Source: Chloroflexota bacterium (GTDB lineage Bacteria; Chloroflexota; Dehalococcoidia; Bin125). From it: a stretch of 64,000 nucleotides of DNA. A model generated the notes under the pieces. It was not told the DNA's origin, did no database searches, and saw nothing but the letters and a program-made list of their open reading frames with translations. Positions 28,795 to 38,830 of this stretch are shown here, piece by piece; within the stretch, counting starts at the first letter, position 1, and the number at the start of each line of letters is the position of its first letter. The stretch lies in the NCBI GenBank assembly GCA_028874365.1, contig JAPPJZ010000037.1:1-64000 (forward strand). Direction: 5' to 3'. A program made the translations under genes and the position numbers.

Positions 28795-28989
28795 TCAGGA
28801 CGCGGCCGCGTCTACGGTGTTGGGCCAGACGCCGAGTGAGATTCTGATTTCGTTGAGTGACATACCTGAACTGATGGTCGCGGCGGCCTGGAGCGCTTCG
28901 CCCTCGCTGGCGCCGCTCTGATCGCGAATCTCCTGGGATAGCTGTAGAGCCATACGTCGGCGCAGTTCTGCAGGCGTCGGGGAGGCCAT
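28795..28989 (-). CDS. Hypothetical small protein, 64 aa
   Basis: The ATG at 28989 has AAAGGA about 7 nt upstream. The product is helical and soluble (TPAELRRRMALQLSQEIRDQ, then GASEGEALQAAATISSGMSL). No family was recognised. It is next to the MFS gene but separated from it by about 150 nt. Confidence 0.4.
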   Translation of the reverse strand: MASPTPAELRRRMALQLSQEIRDQSGASEGEALQAAATISSGMSLNEIRISLGVWPNTVDAAAS

Positions 28990-29139
28990 TTGGGTTCCTT
29001 TCAACTGTCAGTCGGCTGTTTGAACCCTATGGACCGAACCTGATGGAGGATAGGCGCGGGCCGATGGTAAAACCGAAAGCGCACCGATAGAAGAAGCGTT
29101 GGCGGGACGACTTTCGGTCTGTTGGTACACCGGCCGTAG

Positions 29140-30426
29140 CTAGCGATCCCCTTCGCTCGCGCGCATCCAGTCCGCGGCGGTGAGATCTGTGTACATGCGC
29201 CGCCTCCAAAGCCACCAGCGGACGCGCGGCATCGAAAGGGCGAGCAAGGAGGCGCCGAGCAGACAAGCGGCCATCGTCAACAGACCTCCCTGCGGCCCGA
29301 GTGAGTCGACCAACGCGCCGGCAATCAGGGCGCCGATCAGGATCGTGCCCTGAACCAGGTTCATCAGGGTCAGCGCCTGTCCACGCATTTCTTCGGGAGC
29401 ATGGGCGAGGAGGGCGAGGTTGGCGACAGTGGCCATGTTGTAGACGCAGGCGGTGGCGAAGAAGACGCACACAGCGACCACTGCGAGGTGGGGCGCCAAC
29501 GCGATTCCGATCAGGGAAGCGCCGCCAGTCGCGATCAGGCCGACCATCAGCAGGTTGGGCGAACGGATTTCCTTCAGCGAAGCCAGCCAGACCGCTCCGA
29601 CGGTCGCTCCCAGACCGCCCACAGCCGCCAGGTAGCCGACCCAGGACCGATGCTGGCCCAACTCGTCGATCACGACTAGCGGCATCAACACCGCCTCGTA
29701 GGGCTGGAGGAACATGTACGACATCGCCGAGATGGCAAGCACCGCCAGCGGCCAGCGCGTGTCGACGGCCCAACGCGCTCCCGCCGTGATCTGGCCAACG
29801 ATGGAGCGCACCTCCTCCTCGCCATCTGGCCTCGGCTGCTGCCGAGCATGAATCATCCCTCCAAACATCGCGGCCAACAAGCTGAACGCCGTCATGAGAC
29901 CGAACATCCAGGTGAAGTCGGCGATGCTGAGCAGCAGGCCGGCGAGAAGCGCGCCACCGATTTTGACCGATGTCTGTCCCGTCTGCGACAGTGCCGTGGC
30001 CGAACGCAGGTGGGCTGACTCGACGATGACCGGCAGCAATGCTCGACGGGCCAGGTTGAAGAAGACAAAACCGATGCCGGACAGTGCCGAGAGCGCGATG
30101 ACTTGCCAGCTGTGGGCCTGCTCGACGATCAGCAAAACGAAGAGCACGCCGGATGCAACCGCGTTGGCCAGAAACGAGCCGATCAATACCCGCCGATATG
30201 AGTAGCGATCGACGATCACTCCGGCGAACGGTGAGAGCAGCAGATTGGGCGCCATCCAGGCCGCGAGAACAGCGCCCAGGAGTACGGCTGAGCCGGACAA
30301 CTCGACGATCAGGACGGCCCGGGCGACCAGCTCCAGCGCCAGCGCAGCCGAGCGGACGAAGGTGGCTGCCCAGAGGACACGGAAGTCGCGGTACCTGAAC
30401 GCGGCAAAGGTTTCAGGATTGAGCAA
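29140..30426 (-). CDS. Major facilitator superfamily transporter
   Basis: A 428-residue, 12-helix MFS protein. The start is placed at a TTG (30426) with AAGGAG 6 nt upstream; an earlier TTG at 30450 is possible. Typical features are the N-terminal RYRDFRVLWAATFVRS helix, the loop SPFAGVIVDRYSYRRV (motif A-like, between helices 2 and 3) and a central polar loop at about 190-215. It resembles the MFS_3/enterobactin-exporter-like group of drug or siderophore exporters. The substrate is unknown. Its start lies 268 nt from the divergently transcribed histidine kinase gene. Confidence 0.88.
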   Translation of the reverse strand: MLNPETFAAFRYRDFRVLWAATFVRSAALALELVARAVLIVELSGSAVLLGAVLAAWMAPNLLLSPFAGVIVDRYSYRRVLIGSFLANAVASGVLFVLLIVEQAHSWQVIALSALSGIGFVFFNLARRALLPVIVESAHLRSATALSQTGQTSVKIGGALLAGLLLSIADFTWMFGLMTAFSLLAAMFGGMIHARQQPRPDGEEEVRSIVGQITAGARWAVDTRWPLAVLAISAMSYMFLQPYEAVLMPLVVIDELGQHRSWVGYLAAVGGLGATVGAVWLASLKEIRSPNLLMVGLIATGGASLIGIALAPHLAVVAVCVFFATACVYNMATVANLALLAHAPEEMRGQALTLMNLVQGTILIGALIAGALVDSLGPQGGLLTMAACLLGASLLALSMPRVRWWLWRRRMYTDLTAADWMRASEGDR

Positions 30427-30694
30427 CGGGCGCTCCTTGACCTTCGCCAACCTAGAGGGTTCCGTGCACTGTGACTGTCAACATCGGTTGCACAACAAAC
30501 AACGAGTGCAACAGCGAGAGGGAAGGTCGCGGAGTCGCGCGTTCCGCGACGGCGACGCGGCACCCTTCTACTCAGCAGTTGAGATAGATCATTCCACTGC
30601 GCACCTCAATCGAGATAGAAAAACTCGACAGGAATGTGCTTTCACTTTTGCTTGCGTTACCTACAGCGATTTGCACATGTGAGGTCGGTACGGA

Positions 30695-32050
30695 GTGCTC
30701 TCGTCGGCGATGGCCAACCGACCTACATTCGTGGTAATGAAGGACGAACAACTCAGGGCAATGCGACACGATGCTTATCCGTTGAGTCCGACCCAGGCAA
30801 ACCACGCTGCGCCGGAACGACGGCCGCACGTGCTACGCACCGCCGCGGACTCGTTAAGGGACAGCCTGACACCTGGCAGCCTGAGCGAGCCAGACGTTGT
30901 CCTGTATGCGACCCGGATCTCGCTCTGGGGCCGCTGGTTCATCTGGCTGGTGGTCGTCTTCCTGACCGCGTATCGGCCGAGCTTCTGGTATCCGGACATG
31001 GCCGAAACGCTCGTCCTGCCGATCCTGCAACTGTTGGTCAACTGCCTGGTCCACCATCGGTTGCGCCAGCGGCGACCGATTACCCAGCGCCTGTTGTTGT
31101 TGCTGAGCGCCAGCGACGTGGCCCAGATCACGTTTGCGGTCCTCATCCTCGGCGGATACTCGAGCTTCGCCTTCGTCGCCTTCTACCCGGCGCTCGGAGT
31201 GTTCGCAGTGCTGTTCCCATCGCTCTCGGCCACGCTCTGTTGGACATCGTTGGCCACGTTGCTGTACATCGCGACCTGCCTCTGGAGTGGCGCCGGTCTG
31301 AGCCTCGATCGGGGTCAGGAGATGGTCCTGGTCGGGCGTGTTGCAATGATGTACGTCGTTGCAGTTGGTATCGGCATGATTGTGCGCTTCGAACGCCTCC
31401 GCTGGCAGTCGGCGCTCTCACGAGAGCAGCGGTCACTCAAGGAACGGATCGAACTCTCCCAGAGGATCCACGACACGACCGCTCAGACGGCGTCGATGAT
31501 CAACCTCGGCATCCACCGCGCCAAGGCGCTGGCCGCTGATTCCCAACCTGATCTGCAGTCCACGCTCGACGCGACCGCCGAACTGACCAGGTCGGCGATG
31601 TGGGAAGTGCGCGGTCCGATTGACGCCGGGCACATTGTTGAAGGTCGGCAACTGGGACGAGTCCTGTGGTCGCACTGCGCGACGTTTGAGCGGATCACCG
31701 GCATCCCCACCTCACTCTCCCAGTCGGGCGCCGAGCCTGCCTTGCCGACAGAGGTTCGCTCCCAACTCTTTGCCATCGCGCACAACGCGCTCACCAACGC
31801 CTTCCTCCACGCCGATCCGAGCAGGGTCGACGTCGGCTTGAGCTTTACTGAGGAGGTGATCTGTCTGCGCATCGCCGACGACGGCGCCGGGCTTCCGGAC
31901 GACTACGCCAAGCGCCGACGGGGGCTCAGCGGGATGATGGAACATGCCTTGAGCATGGGCGGTCGGTTGAAGGTGGAAGGCGCGCGACCGGAGGGCGGAA
32001 CCTCAATCACATGCGTTGTACCTCGCGGGACAGACAGAGGCAGAGACTGA
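30695..32050 (+). CDS. Sensor histidine kinase, NarL-system type (HisKA_3)
   Basis: A 451-residue membrane kinase. Residues about 80-235 contain five or six hydrophobic segments with no large external loop. The dimerisation/phosphoacceptor region is LSQRIHDTTAQTASMI (His in RIHD), followed by an HATPase domain with NALTNAFLHA (N box) and DDGAGLPDD (G1). The start is uncertain: GTG 30695, ATG 30710 and ATG 30737 are all in frame. It is followed after 1 nt by a NarL-type response regulator, so the two form a two-component operon. The signal is unknown. Confidence 0.88.
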   Translation: MLSSAMANRPTFVVMKDEQLRAMRHDAYPLSPTQANHAAPERRPHVLRTAADSLRDSLTPGSLSEPDVVLYATRISLWGRWFIWLVVVFLTAYRPSFWYPDMAETLVLPILQLLVNCLVHHRLRQRRPITQRLLLLLSASDVAQITFAVLILGGYSSFAFVAFYPALGVFAVLFPSLSATLCWTSLATLLYIATCLWSGAGLSLDRGQEMVLVGRVAMMYVVAVGIGMIVRFERLRWQSALSREQRSLKERIELSQRIHDTTAQTASMINLGIHRAKALAADSQPDLQSTLDATAELTRSAMWEVRGPIDAGHIVEGRQLGRVLWSHCATFERITGIPTSLSQSGAEPALPTEVRSQLFAIAHNALTNAFLHADPSRVDVGLSFTEEVICLRIADDGAGLPDDYAKRRRGLSGMMEHALSMGGRLKVEGARPEGGTSITCVVPRGTDRGRD

Positions 32051-32051
32051 C

Positions 32052-32735
32052 ATGTCACCCAGTGAGTCGATCACAGTCTTGATTGTCGATGACCACCCGC
32101 TCATGAGGAAGGGGCTGCGCGACGTGTTGGAGGGCTCAGGGCGGTTCGTCGTCGTCGGCGAGGCCGAAGACGGAGAGGAGGCGCTGCGCGCTGCCGCGGA
32201 ACTCAAGCCTGAGGTTGTAGTCATGGACGTGATCATGCCTCGCATGGACGGAATCGACGCCTGCCGCGAACTGATGGCGCTGCTACCCGATACGCGCGTC
32301 GTGATGTTGACCGCCGCGGCGCAGGAGGATGCGGTAGTCGACTCCATCGCCGCGGGCGCCAGCGGCTTCCTCGAGAAGTATGCGCCGCCGGAGGAGTTTG
32401 TCACCGCCGTGCTGGACGTGGCCGCAGGACGCCTCAGAGTGCCCGACGAGGCCGTCAAGCGCGTCTTCGCGATGCTGCGAGGCCAGCGGCCACTGGAATC
32501 CGCTGGCCCCCTGGAACGATTGACGGCGATCGAGCGGGAGACGCTGACGCTCTTTGCCAGCGGCACGCCATATGGCGAGATCGCCAGAGTCCGGGGCGTC
32601 AGCGTGGTAACGGTGCGCAACACGCTCTATCGCATCCAGGACAAGTTGGGCATCGAGACCAAGCCGGAACTCGTCATCTGGGCCGTCCGCAACGGTCTGG
32701 TCGACGACATCGTGGTCGGCATTGACGAGCAGTGA
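32052..32735 (+). CDS. Two-component response regulator, NarL/FixJ family
   Basis: A 227-residue protein starting at the ATG at 32052, just after the kinase stop. The receiver has acidic pair Asp13/Asp14, phosphoacceptor Asp59 in VVMDVIMP, and a conserved Thr/Lys region (MLTAAAQ; the usual Lys appears in FLEKYAPPEEF). The C-terminal LuxR-type helix-turn-helix (about 160-220) reads LTAIERETLTLFASGTPYGE, then VSVVTVRNTLYRIQDKLGI. It should act with the adjacent kinase; targets are unknown. Confidence 0.9.
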   Translation: MSPSESITVLIVDDHPLMRKGLRDVLEGSGRFVVVGEAEDGEEALRAAAELKPEVVVMDVIMPRMDGIDACRELMALLPDTRVVMLTAAAQEDAVVDSIAAGASGFLEKYAPPEEFVTAVLDVAAGRLRVPDEAVKRVFAMLRGQRPLESAGPLERLTAIERETLTLFASGTPYGEIARVRGVSVVTVRNTLYRIQDKLGIETKPELVIWAVRNGLVDDIVVGIDEQ

Positions 32736-32938
32736 TTCAACTCATTCGTCTGCGGAGCTTCGTCTGAACAGTCTGACTCAGCCCGGAAGCCCTGGTGGCG
32801 AACAGCAGATGCTCGACGAAGAGACCAAGCGCTACACCGTGCCGGTACTAAGCGAAAGTCCAAGCTTGCACTTCTGATCTGTTGCCGCGCCAATGCTCGA
32901 AGTGAGAATTCGACGCAGGCGTCCTCGGGAGGATCAGA

Positions 32939-35900
32939 ATGCGTATTCACTTCCACAAGGCTCGGCTCCTTCAGAGTCGAACTGCCATCTCTGCTGTTGT
33001 CCTGATTACGGCGGTGATCACCGTGGTGGCGCAGGTCCTGAGCGGCCAGGACGCCCGCAGCCAGGAGCCACGCGGTGACGTCGCTGCCGACGTGCGCGTT
33101 GCAGCGCAACGTCTGGAAGATGGCGAAGTTCGATTCGGCCTGCGAGTGCGCGACAGCAGCGGCGAATGGGTGGAGCCGGTGACGCCTCGCGCACATCGAC
33201 TTGATCCAGCCACGGTCTCCATTGGGCGTTGGCTGGTCAGCTCTCCGTTGATGCTCGAGGTCGACGGAGCCGGACGCGGCCGGCTCGTACGCAGCGACCG
33301 GTTCGAGCCCTCGCCGGGCGACGAAGTGGAGCTCGTCAGCGGAGTGGAAGGCTGGGCCGACGACGCCCGTTACTCCGCCTATCACAGCGAGGATGGCGAC
33401 CTCGTCACCAGCGTCTCGATGTACAGCGCTTCGGTCGGCACGCCGGACGGCGAGCTTCGCACCACGATTACCTGCGCGGGCGGCGAGACATCGGTCAGGA
33501 TCGGCGGCTTACCGATCGCTACCGACAGCGCTGACGTCGATCAGCAGATCCGCGTGGCCTGGCGCGTTGACGGCGGGAACGCCTACTCCGAGCGGCTCAT
33601 GGTCGCATCGGCTGCGAGCGGACCCGAACTCGTCGAGAGTACAGAGAGTGGGCTGGCCCGGGCTCTGCTCGGTCACGGCTCCCGGCTCGCACTCTCGGTC
33701 GGCACGACGCCTGAGTTGAACACCAACATCGACCTAGACGAGTTGCGCACTGTGCCCGTCTACGACAACCTACGCCACTGCGCCGGAGAGGCAGTCCAGA
33801 CAGGACGTACTGAACTGCGCATCCGCGCCCGGGTCCGCGCCGACGATCGCATTGAGTTCGCCGTCCAGCAACGAATCGACGGCGGCTGGAGCGAGAACAT
33901 CCTTCCCCGGGCGCGTGTCATCGCGGCCTTCGAAGCGGCTACCGACTGGCTGTCCTCGACCCCGGTCTCGGTGCAGGTCGAGGTGGATCCTGCGCGGGAG
34001 ATCATCCTGCCCGACATCGTTATACGCCGGGCCCCGGAGCCGATCACGCCCGTGTTTCGCGGCGGACATCGCACCGCGTCGGTTTCCTACGGTGTGTTCA
34101 CGCAAGACATCCAGGGCTACTACCCGACCAAGCTGAACTCCGCGGTCGCCGCCGCTGGCGAACAGGGCCTGGTACTGCAAATTGGATGCTTCGGCGACGA
34201 GCGCCGGGTGCTGTTATGGGGCGCGCCGTCCGACTCCTCCGGCGACCTGACCCTGTCATTCGACGACACGGAACTGGTCGCCAGGTGGCGTGTCATCCTC
34301 GGGCAAGGCGCCGCCTGGCTGGAGGCGATCGATGCCGACCGAGTCATCCGACGGCTTCGGCAGGCGCACTCGCTCTCCGTGTCACTCCCTGGCGGACAAG
34401 GGGCTCCTATCTCGTTCGACCTGGCGGAGCTGTTCAAGACACCGGTCCAGGCGAACATCGACCGGTGTGGGAACGATGCGGCGCCGCAGTGGCAGCCTGT
34501 CACTACCAGCTTGCACGTGGAGAACGGTCTCGGTGAGTACTACCGGGTCGTCTACCCGGAGGGAAGTGATCCTCAGCGAGCCAGTCAGGTGCGCGTCGCG
34601 GCGGTCGAGGGGGCGCCGGCGGCGGGGGCCGACCGCCTGGACCTGGTCATGAACTGCGTCTCAGGTTCTGTGGCGTTCAAAATCTGGGGACTGCCAAATG
34701 TAGGCCAACCGGATTCGGTCAGGCTTCGTGTGGACAGCGGCGAGTGGTTCGAGCAACCGGTTAAGGTCTTTGTCAAACCGGACGGCACCACATCCATCGA
34801 GTTCAACACGGACCTTGCCCGACTCCGCGAGGGCCGCTCGCTGAAGTTCGTTTACGGCCATGACGACCCGGCGCAGGGAGCGTTCGACCTCACCAATCTG
34901 CTCGGCACGCCGATCCAGGCAAACTTCGACAACTGCGGTCGCGCCTACTGGCCGCCGGCACGCACCTACGTGCCCGTGGTTGTTCGGCAGGAGCAGAGTT
35001 CTCGGCATCTGCAGTATTGGGCGCTTCAGAACGAAGACGGCAAGGTCTCCACCACCGTGCGGCTGGAGGCGTTAGAAGTGCAAGAGGATGAACGTGCAAC
35101 GTTGCTGCGAGCCCACTGCTTGGCTAGCGCTGGCCTGCAGTTGGACATCGTCTTACCAATGAAGGTGGAGGCGGGCGAAGTCGAAGTCACTCTGACCATT
35201 GATGACAGGCCTGCCGAGACAAACACCTGGGTGAAGGAGCCATGGAGCGCGGGCGGGTTCCTGCATCCGCCGTCGAACGCGCAGCTGATGGCCCAACTGC
35301 GCGGAGCGTCGGTGTTGACTGTGGAAGCTCCCGAGCTGTTCACTGCTCCACTCACCTTTCATGTGAGCGGCATGTTCGACACGCCGGTGCAGGGCAACCT
35401 CGACGAATGTGGCTATTACAAGCCCGACGAGACTCGGACGCTACCGCTCCCGTTGAATGCGTACCAGGCACTGCTCGCGTACGACGCAGAGCGCGATCTG
35501 AAGGTGGTCAGATTCTGGGAGAGAATCCCAGGTAGCACCATCCCTGGGACGAGCACGCTCGAACAACACCTTCGTGACGATGTCTTGTCGATTGGACTCG
35601 CGATGTTCTGCGGGAGCTACGGCGCCAGGCTGTCGATCTACGGGGCTGGCCCCAACGTGTTGCTGGGGGATCACGTGGAGGTGGAGTGGAGTGCAGACGG
35701 AGAGACCACACGGCGGGAGATTTGGAACGTGGAACGAAGCGGCGCTTCCGTCACAATCAGTCCATCGCGGGCGCGAGCGATCATCCCGATGTGGCGCCAG
35801 GCCTCCGAACTTGAGCTTCGACTGGTTGGCGCCAATTCGGACACCCACCGCTTCGATCTCGAAGCGATGTTCGATATCCCGGTCATCGATACGTTCGACG

Positions 35901-36424
35901 CGTGCCTGGTCACGCCGATTCCGAGACAGGCTCCGCCCGTCACGGGCATTCCATCGACGATCAGCGGCGACCTCACGTTTGCGGCGGACTACCTCGGCGG
36001 AGCATCATGGCTGATCAGCCACCTCCGCCTTCGTGACAGCGGGGAAGCACCCGAGCAGCCTGACCAGCAGGACACCCGTTCATCGCTGAACATCGGATGC
36101 GGAACAGCAGGTCTCGACCTCTGGTTGTCAGATCTTGACCTGGCGGAACCAATGTTCATCTACGGCGACTCGGTGGCTGTCGCCTGGACCATTGATGGGC
36201 GCTTTCGGTCTGAGATCTGGAACGCATGGAGACAATCACTCAATCACGGCATCTCCCCTGTAGACGACCGATCCTTCTACGAGGCGCTCAAGGGCGCGCG
36301 CATGCTGACGATCCGGATCGAATCCGATCCGCCGATCAGCAAGACCTACGAGCTGGCGAAGCACAACTTCTGGGACACGCCGGTCCAGCCGAATCTCGAT
36401 GCTTGTGACGGGAACGCTGCATAG
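32939..36424 (+). CDS. Large secreted or surface protein of six Cys-paired repeat modules
   Basis: A 1161-residue protein with a basic N-terminus and hydrophobic segment (about residues 15-33, SAVVLITAVITVVAQVL) serving as a signal peptide or anchor. Repeating modules each end in a (T/I/V)PV-x-x-N/T-x-D-x-C signature: about 272-281, 501-510, 657-666, 815-824, 980-989 and 1147-1156. Each has another Cys 93-102 residues earlier (179, 417, 573, 727, 891, 1054), which suggests one disulfide per module. Two related segments (50-110 and 288-350) with GxW-x-E...P-R-A-R/H appear at the N-terminal side. No known family was recognised; it is probably extracellular and binding or structural. The start ATG follows GGAGGATCAGA. 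Confidence 0.8.
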   Translation: MRIHFHKARLLQSRTAISAVVLITAVITVVAQVLSGQDARSQEPRGDVAADVRVAAQRLEDGEVRFGLRVRDSSGEWVEPVTPRAHRLDPATVSIGRWLVSSPLMLEVDGAGRGRLVRSDRFEPSPGDEVELVSGVEGWADDARYSAYHSEDGDLVTSVSMYSASVGTPDGELRTTITCAGGETSVRIGGLPIATDSADVDQQIRVAWRVDGGNAYSERLMVASAASGPELVESTESGLARALLGHGSRLALSVGTTPELNTNIDLDELRTVPVYDNLRHCAGEAVQTGRTELRIRARVRADDRIEFAVQQRIDGGWSENILPRARVIAAFEAATDWLSSTPVSVQVEVDPAREIILPDIVIRRAPEPITPVFRGGHRTASVSYGVFTQDIQGYYPTKLNSAVAAAGEQGLVLQIGCFGDERRVLLWGAPSDSSGDLTLSFDDTELVARWRVILGQGAAWLEAIDADRVIRRLRQAHSLSVSLPGGQGAPISFDLAELFKTPVQANIDRCGNDAAPQWQPVTTSLHVENGLGEYYRVVYPEGSDPQRASQVRVAAVEGAPAAGADRLDLVMNCVSGSVAFKIWGLPNVGQPDSVRLRVDSGEWFEQPVKVFVKPDGTTSIEFNTDLARLREGRSLKFVYGHDDPAQGAFDLTNLLGTPIQANFDNCGRAYWPPARTYVPVVVRQEQSSRHLQYWALQNEDGKVSTTVRLEALEVQEDERATLLRAHCLASAGLQLDIVLPMKVEAGEVEVTLTIDDRPAETNTWVKEPWSAGGFLHPPSNAQLMAQLRGASVLTVEAPELFTAPLTFHVSGMFDTPVQGNLDECGYYKPDETRTLPLPLNAYQALLAYDAERDLKVVRFWERIPGSTIPGTSTLEQHLRDDVLSIGLAMFCGSYGARLSIYGAGPNVLLGDHVEVEWSADGETTRREIWNVERSGASVTISPSRARAIIPMWRQASELELRLVGANSDTHRFDLEAMFDIPVIDTFDACLVTPIPRQAPPVTGIPSTISGDLTFAADYLGGASWLISHLRLRDSGEAPEQPDQQDTRSSLNIGCGTAGLDLWLSDLDLAEPMFIYGDSVAVAWTIDGRFRSEIWNAWRQSLNHGISPVDDRSFYEALKGARMLTIRIESDPPISKTYELAKHNFWDTPVQPNLDACDGNAA

Positions 36425-37146
36425 GTACTGTCTCGCTAAGTCGCGGCCGGTGGCGAGACCGGAAGCAAAGCTGGACGACAACAAGTTGGCGGACGCGGCC
36501 AGCCCGAACTGGGTAAGGGTCTCAAGCCCTGCAGAGACTAGGGAACTCACGAGGTGTCGAACCGGCGATCACAGCGCGATCTCCCACTCGAAAGTTCGCA
36601 GTGCGGTATACATCGGCCCACCAAACTGGACAAAATCGAGAACCTTCGAGTTGCGGTTCAAGTTGGATGTGTCGTCCTCGCTCAGGTGCGGTGTGATGCC
36701 AGTGTCAGACTCTCAGAGAACTGTGCCGACCGGGACCACCTCGGACGCCCGTCCCTAGCCGCACATTTGCTGAGCTACTCGCCACGGTCGTCGACGAACT
36801 GAGTCGTCAGGAAGAATTGTTGGCGGCGGAACGACTAGGGAGATGTTTGGTGTACTGGAGTGACAACCATCCGATGACAGCAGCGACGCCAGCTTTAACA
36901 GGAGGGCAATTGACCCGGTCGGGATCGAGCAGCCTCTCTTCAGTTAGCGCCGGGAACCAAGACAAGCTGGACGAACCGTCGGGCGCAGCTCCACTTCCGG
37001 TGAATCATCGCCTTGTGGCCACCCGAACCGCATTTCGCCCAGGCACACCGCTTGAGAAGCTGGGACCAATATCCCGCCGAGCCTGGACTCAGTTCCGATC
37101 AGGCGTTGAGAGCCCGCTACGTAGATCTGTGGGGTCTGCATGAGGC
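36425..37146. other. Intergenic region carrying the second 76-bp repeat
   Basis: No intact gene found. It contains repeat copy 2 (36583-36658) and a few short frames without ribosome binding sites. Confidence 0.4.
36583..36658. repeat. 76-bp dispersed repeat, copy 2
   Basis: Same length and orientation as the copy at 28289. Both share the ends CCCACTCGAAAGTTCGCAGT and CCTTCGAGTTGCGGTT and the inner block CCACCAAACTGGACA; the stretch between (about 36603-36617) differs. It is intergenic and has the same 11-bp terminal inverted repeat. Confidence 0.7.
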
Positions 37147-37432
37147 TCATCGTGAGAGTGTTCGACTATCTGCGCCGTTGGTCTCGCCAGTCAACCTTGT
37201 GTCGGGGATCGTTTCGAAGGTGAGTGTGAGTACCGCGGCATCAACGATTGCCTGGCTGACTACGGGCGTCGACCGCGTCGGTGACAGGCGCCAGCTGACC
37301 TTGTGCGCAGCATCGTGGTCGAGTCCCCCGAGTTCCAATATGGCGTCGCTTCCGGTGGAGACTGAGCGAATCGCGCCGGCATTCAAGTGCAGGCTGTCTT
37401 CAAGCACTGCGATGCCCCGCGCTGAGAAATAG
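37147..37432 (-). pseudogene. Fragment of a secreted beta-repeat protein (SwmB-like), remnant
   Basis: The minus-strand frame contains SWRLSPTRSTPVVSQAIVDA followed by AVLTLTFETIPDT, which resembles the VDGxxLTLTF repeat of large surface proteins. It has no signal peptide, no good start and stops abruptly, so it is read as a decayed fragment. The likeness was judged by eye only. Confidence 0.35.
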
Positions 37433-37496
37433 GGCTCGACGACGGTATCAGAGAAAACCAGTCAAATGGTTCCGCATTGCCTGATACGTTGCGGCG

Positions 37497-38717
37497 ATGA
37501 GCGACCTCGCCGCCGGGAAGCGAGCCTTGCGCGGCGTGCCGCTCCCGGTGGTCGCCGTCGCGCTGGCGGTCGCAGCGACCCTGCTCGGCGACTCGATGCT
37601 CTACGCCGTGATGCCCTCGCAGCCCGAGGCCTGGGCGCTCTCACTGCCCGCGGTCGGCATCCTGCTCTCCGCCAACCGTCTGGTTCGGCTCGTCACCAAC
37701 TCCGTGGCGGCGGTGGTCTTCCAGTGGGTCGGCCATCGCGGCCCATTCATCGCGGCCCTGTTGCTGTCCGTCGTGGTGACGCTCAGCTACGGCTGGTCCA
37801 CCGCCTTCGCGCTGCTGTTGGCGGCGAGGATGGGCTGGGGATTCTGCTGGTCGACGCTCCGCCTGGGCGGGTTCTGGACCGTGTTGACCGAGGCCGGCGA
37901 CCACAACCGCGGGCTCCTGATGGGCGCCTACTCGGCGATCGTGCGTATGGGATCGGTCGGCGGCGTGCTGCTCGGCGCGGCGCTTACGGATCTCTTCGGG
38001 CATCGCCTGACATTGACCCTCTTTGCCGGCGTGATGGCCGCGACGGCGGTCTCCTGGATCCTCACCAGCCGGCGACCGGCGCTGGCTGGCCAGCCCGCCC
38101 CGCCGCCGTCCGAACGCGCCGACCTCCGCGTCGTGCTCGCAGATCGGCGCTTGCTGGTCACCTGCGGCGCCATCCTGGTCACCGGGCTTGTCTTCTCCGG
38201 CCTGGTCACCGCGTCGCTCGGCTACTACCTGAGCGCGCACTTCGGCCAACAGATCGCCGTCCTCGGGGTCGCCCTCGGCGTCACCACTGCCACCGGCATC
38301 CTGCTCGGGTCGCAGTGGTTGCCGCTCTCGCCGCTGTTTGGCTACCTCTCTGATCGCTTCGGTCGCGTCCTTGTCATCAGCGTAGGATTTGCGACGGGCG
38401 CGGCCGGTCTGATAGTCCTGGCCGTCACCGATTCGATCTGGCTGATGCTGCCCGCCGTCCTCTCGGCCTTCGTCGCATCCACTGCTGTCACTGTGACCCT
38501 GCACGCGACCGCCGGCGACCTCGCGCCGCCCGAACGTCGCAATGCCGTGCTCAGCGCCTACGCCACCTTCCTCGACTTGGGCAGCGCTCTCGGTCCACTG
38601 ATTGGCCTCTCGTTCGCCAGCCTGGCCGCGTTGCAGGGACTCTACAGCGGAGCAGCGGTGGTGCTGCTCCTGGCAGCGCTCAGCTTCTGGATCGCGTTTC
38701 GCCGCGGACCAATCTGA
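37497..38717 (+). CDS. Major facilitator superfamily transporter
   Basis: A 406-residue, 12-helix MFS protein starting at the ATG at 37497. The motif A-like loop appears in the second half as LFGYLSDRFGRVLVISVGF and is weaker in the first half (SANRLVRLVTNSVAAVVF). A central cytoplasmic stretch (about 185-210, RRPALAGQPAPPPSERADLR) separates the halves. The substrate is unknown. A 361-codon frame on the opposite strand is its shadow. It is followed, convergently, by an acyl-CoA carboxyltransferase gene. Confidence 0.88.
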   Translation: MSDLAAGKRALRGVPLPVVAVALAVAATLLGDSMLYAVMPSQPEAWALSLPAVGILLSANRLVRLVTNSVAAVVFQWVGHRGPFIAALLLSVVVTLSYGWSTAFALLLAARMGWGFCWSTLRLGGFWTVLTEAGDHNRGLLMGAYSAIVRMGSVGGVLLGAALTDLFGHRLTLTLFAGVMAATAVSWILTSRRPALAGQPAPPPSERADLRVVLADRRLLVTCGAILVTGLVFSGLVTASLGYYLSAHFGQQIAVLGVALGVTTATGILLGSQWLPLSPLFGYLSDRFGRVLVISVGFATGAAGLIVLAVTDSIWLMLPAVLSAFVASTAVTVTLHATAGDLAPPERRNAVLSAYATFLDLGSALGPLIGLSFASLAALQGLYSGAAVVLLLAALSFWIAFRRGPI

Positions 38718-38830
38718 GCGGTTCAATCGGATCCACGTCAGGGCGGGCCCACTTAGGGATTCTCGAGCATGCGGCCCCAGAGAACACGGCGATCTGTAGC
38801 AGCAGTCAGCATCGGACCTGGGGTTCGTCG

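Noticed and set aside
37641-38726. 361-codon minus-strand frame
   Set aside because: Hydrophilic shadow of an MFS transporter with clear membrane helices on the plus strand.
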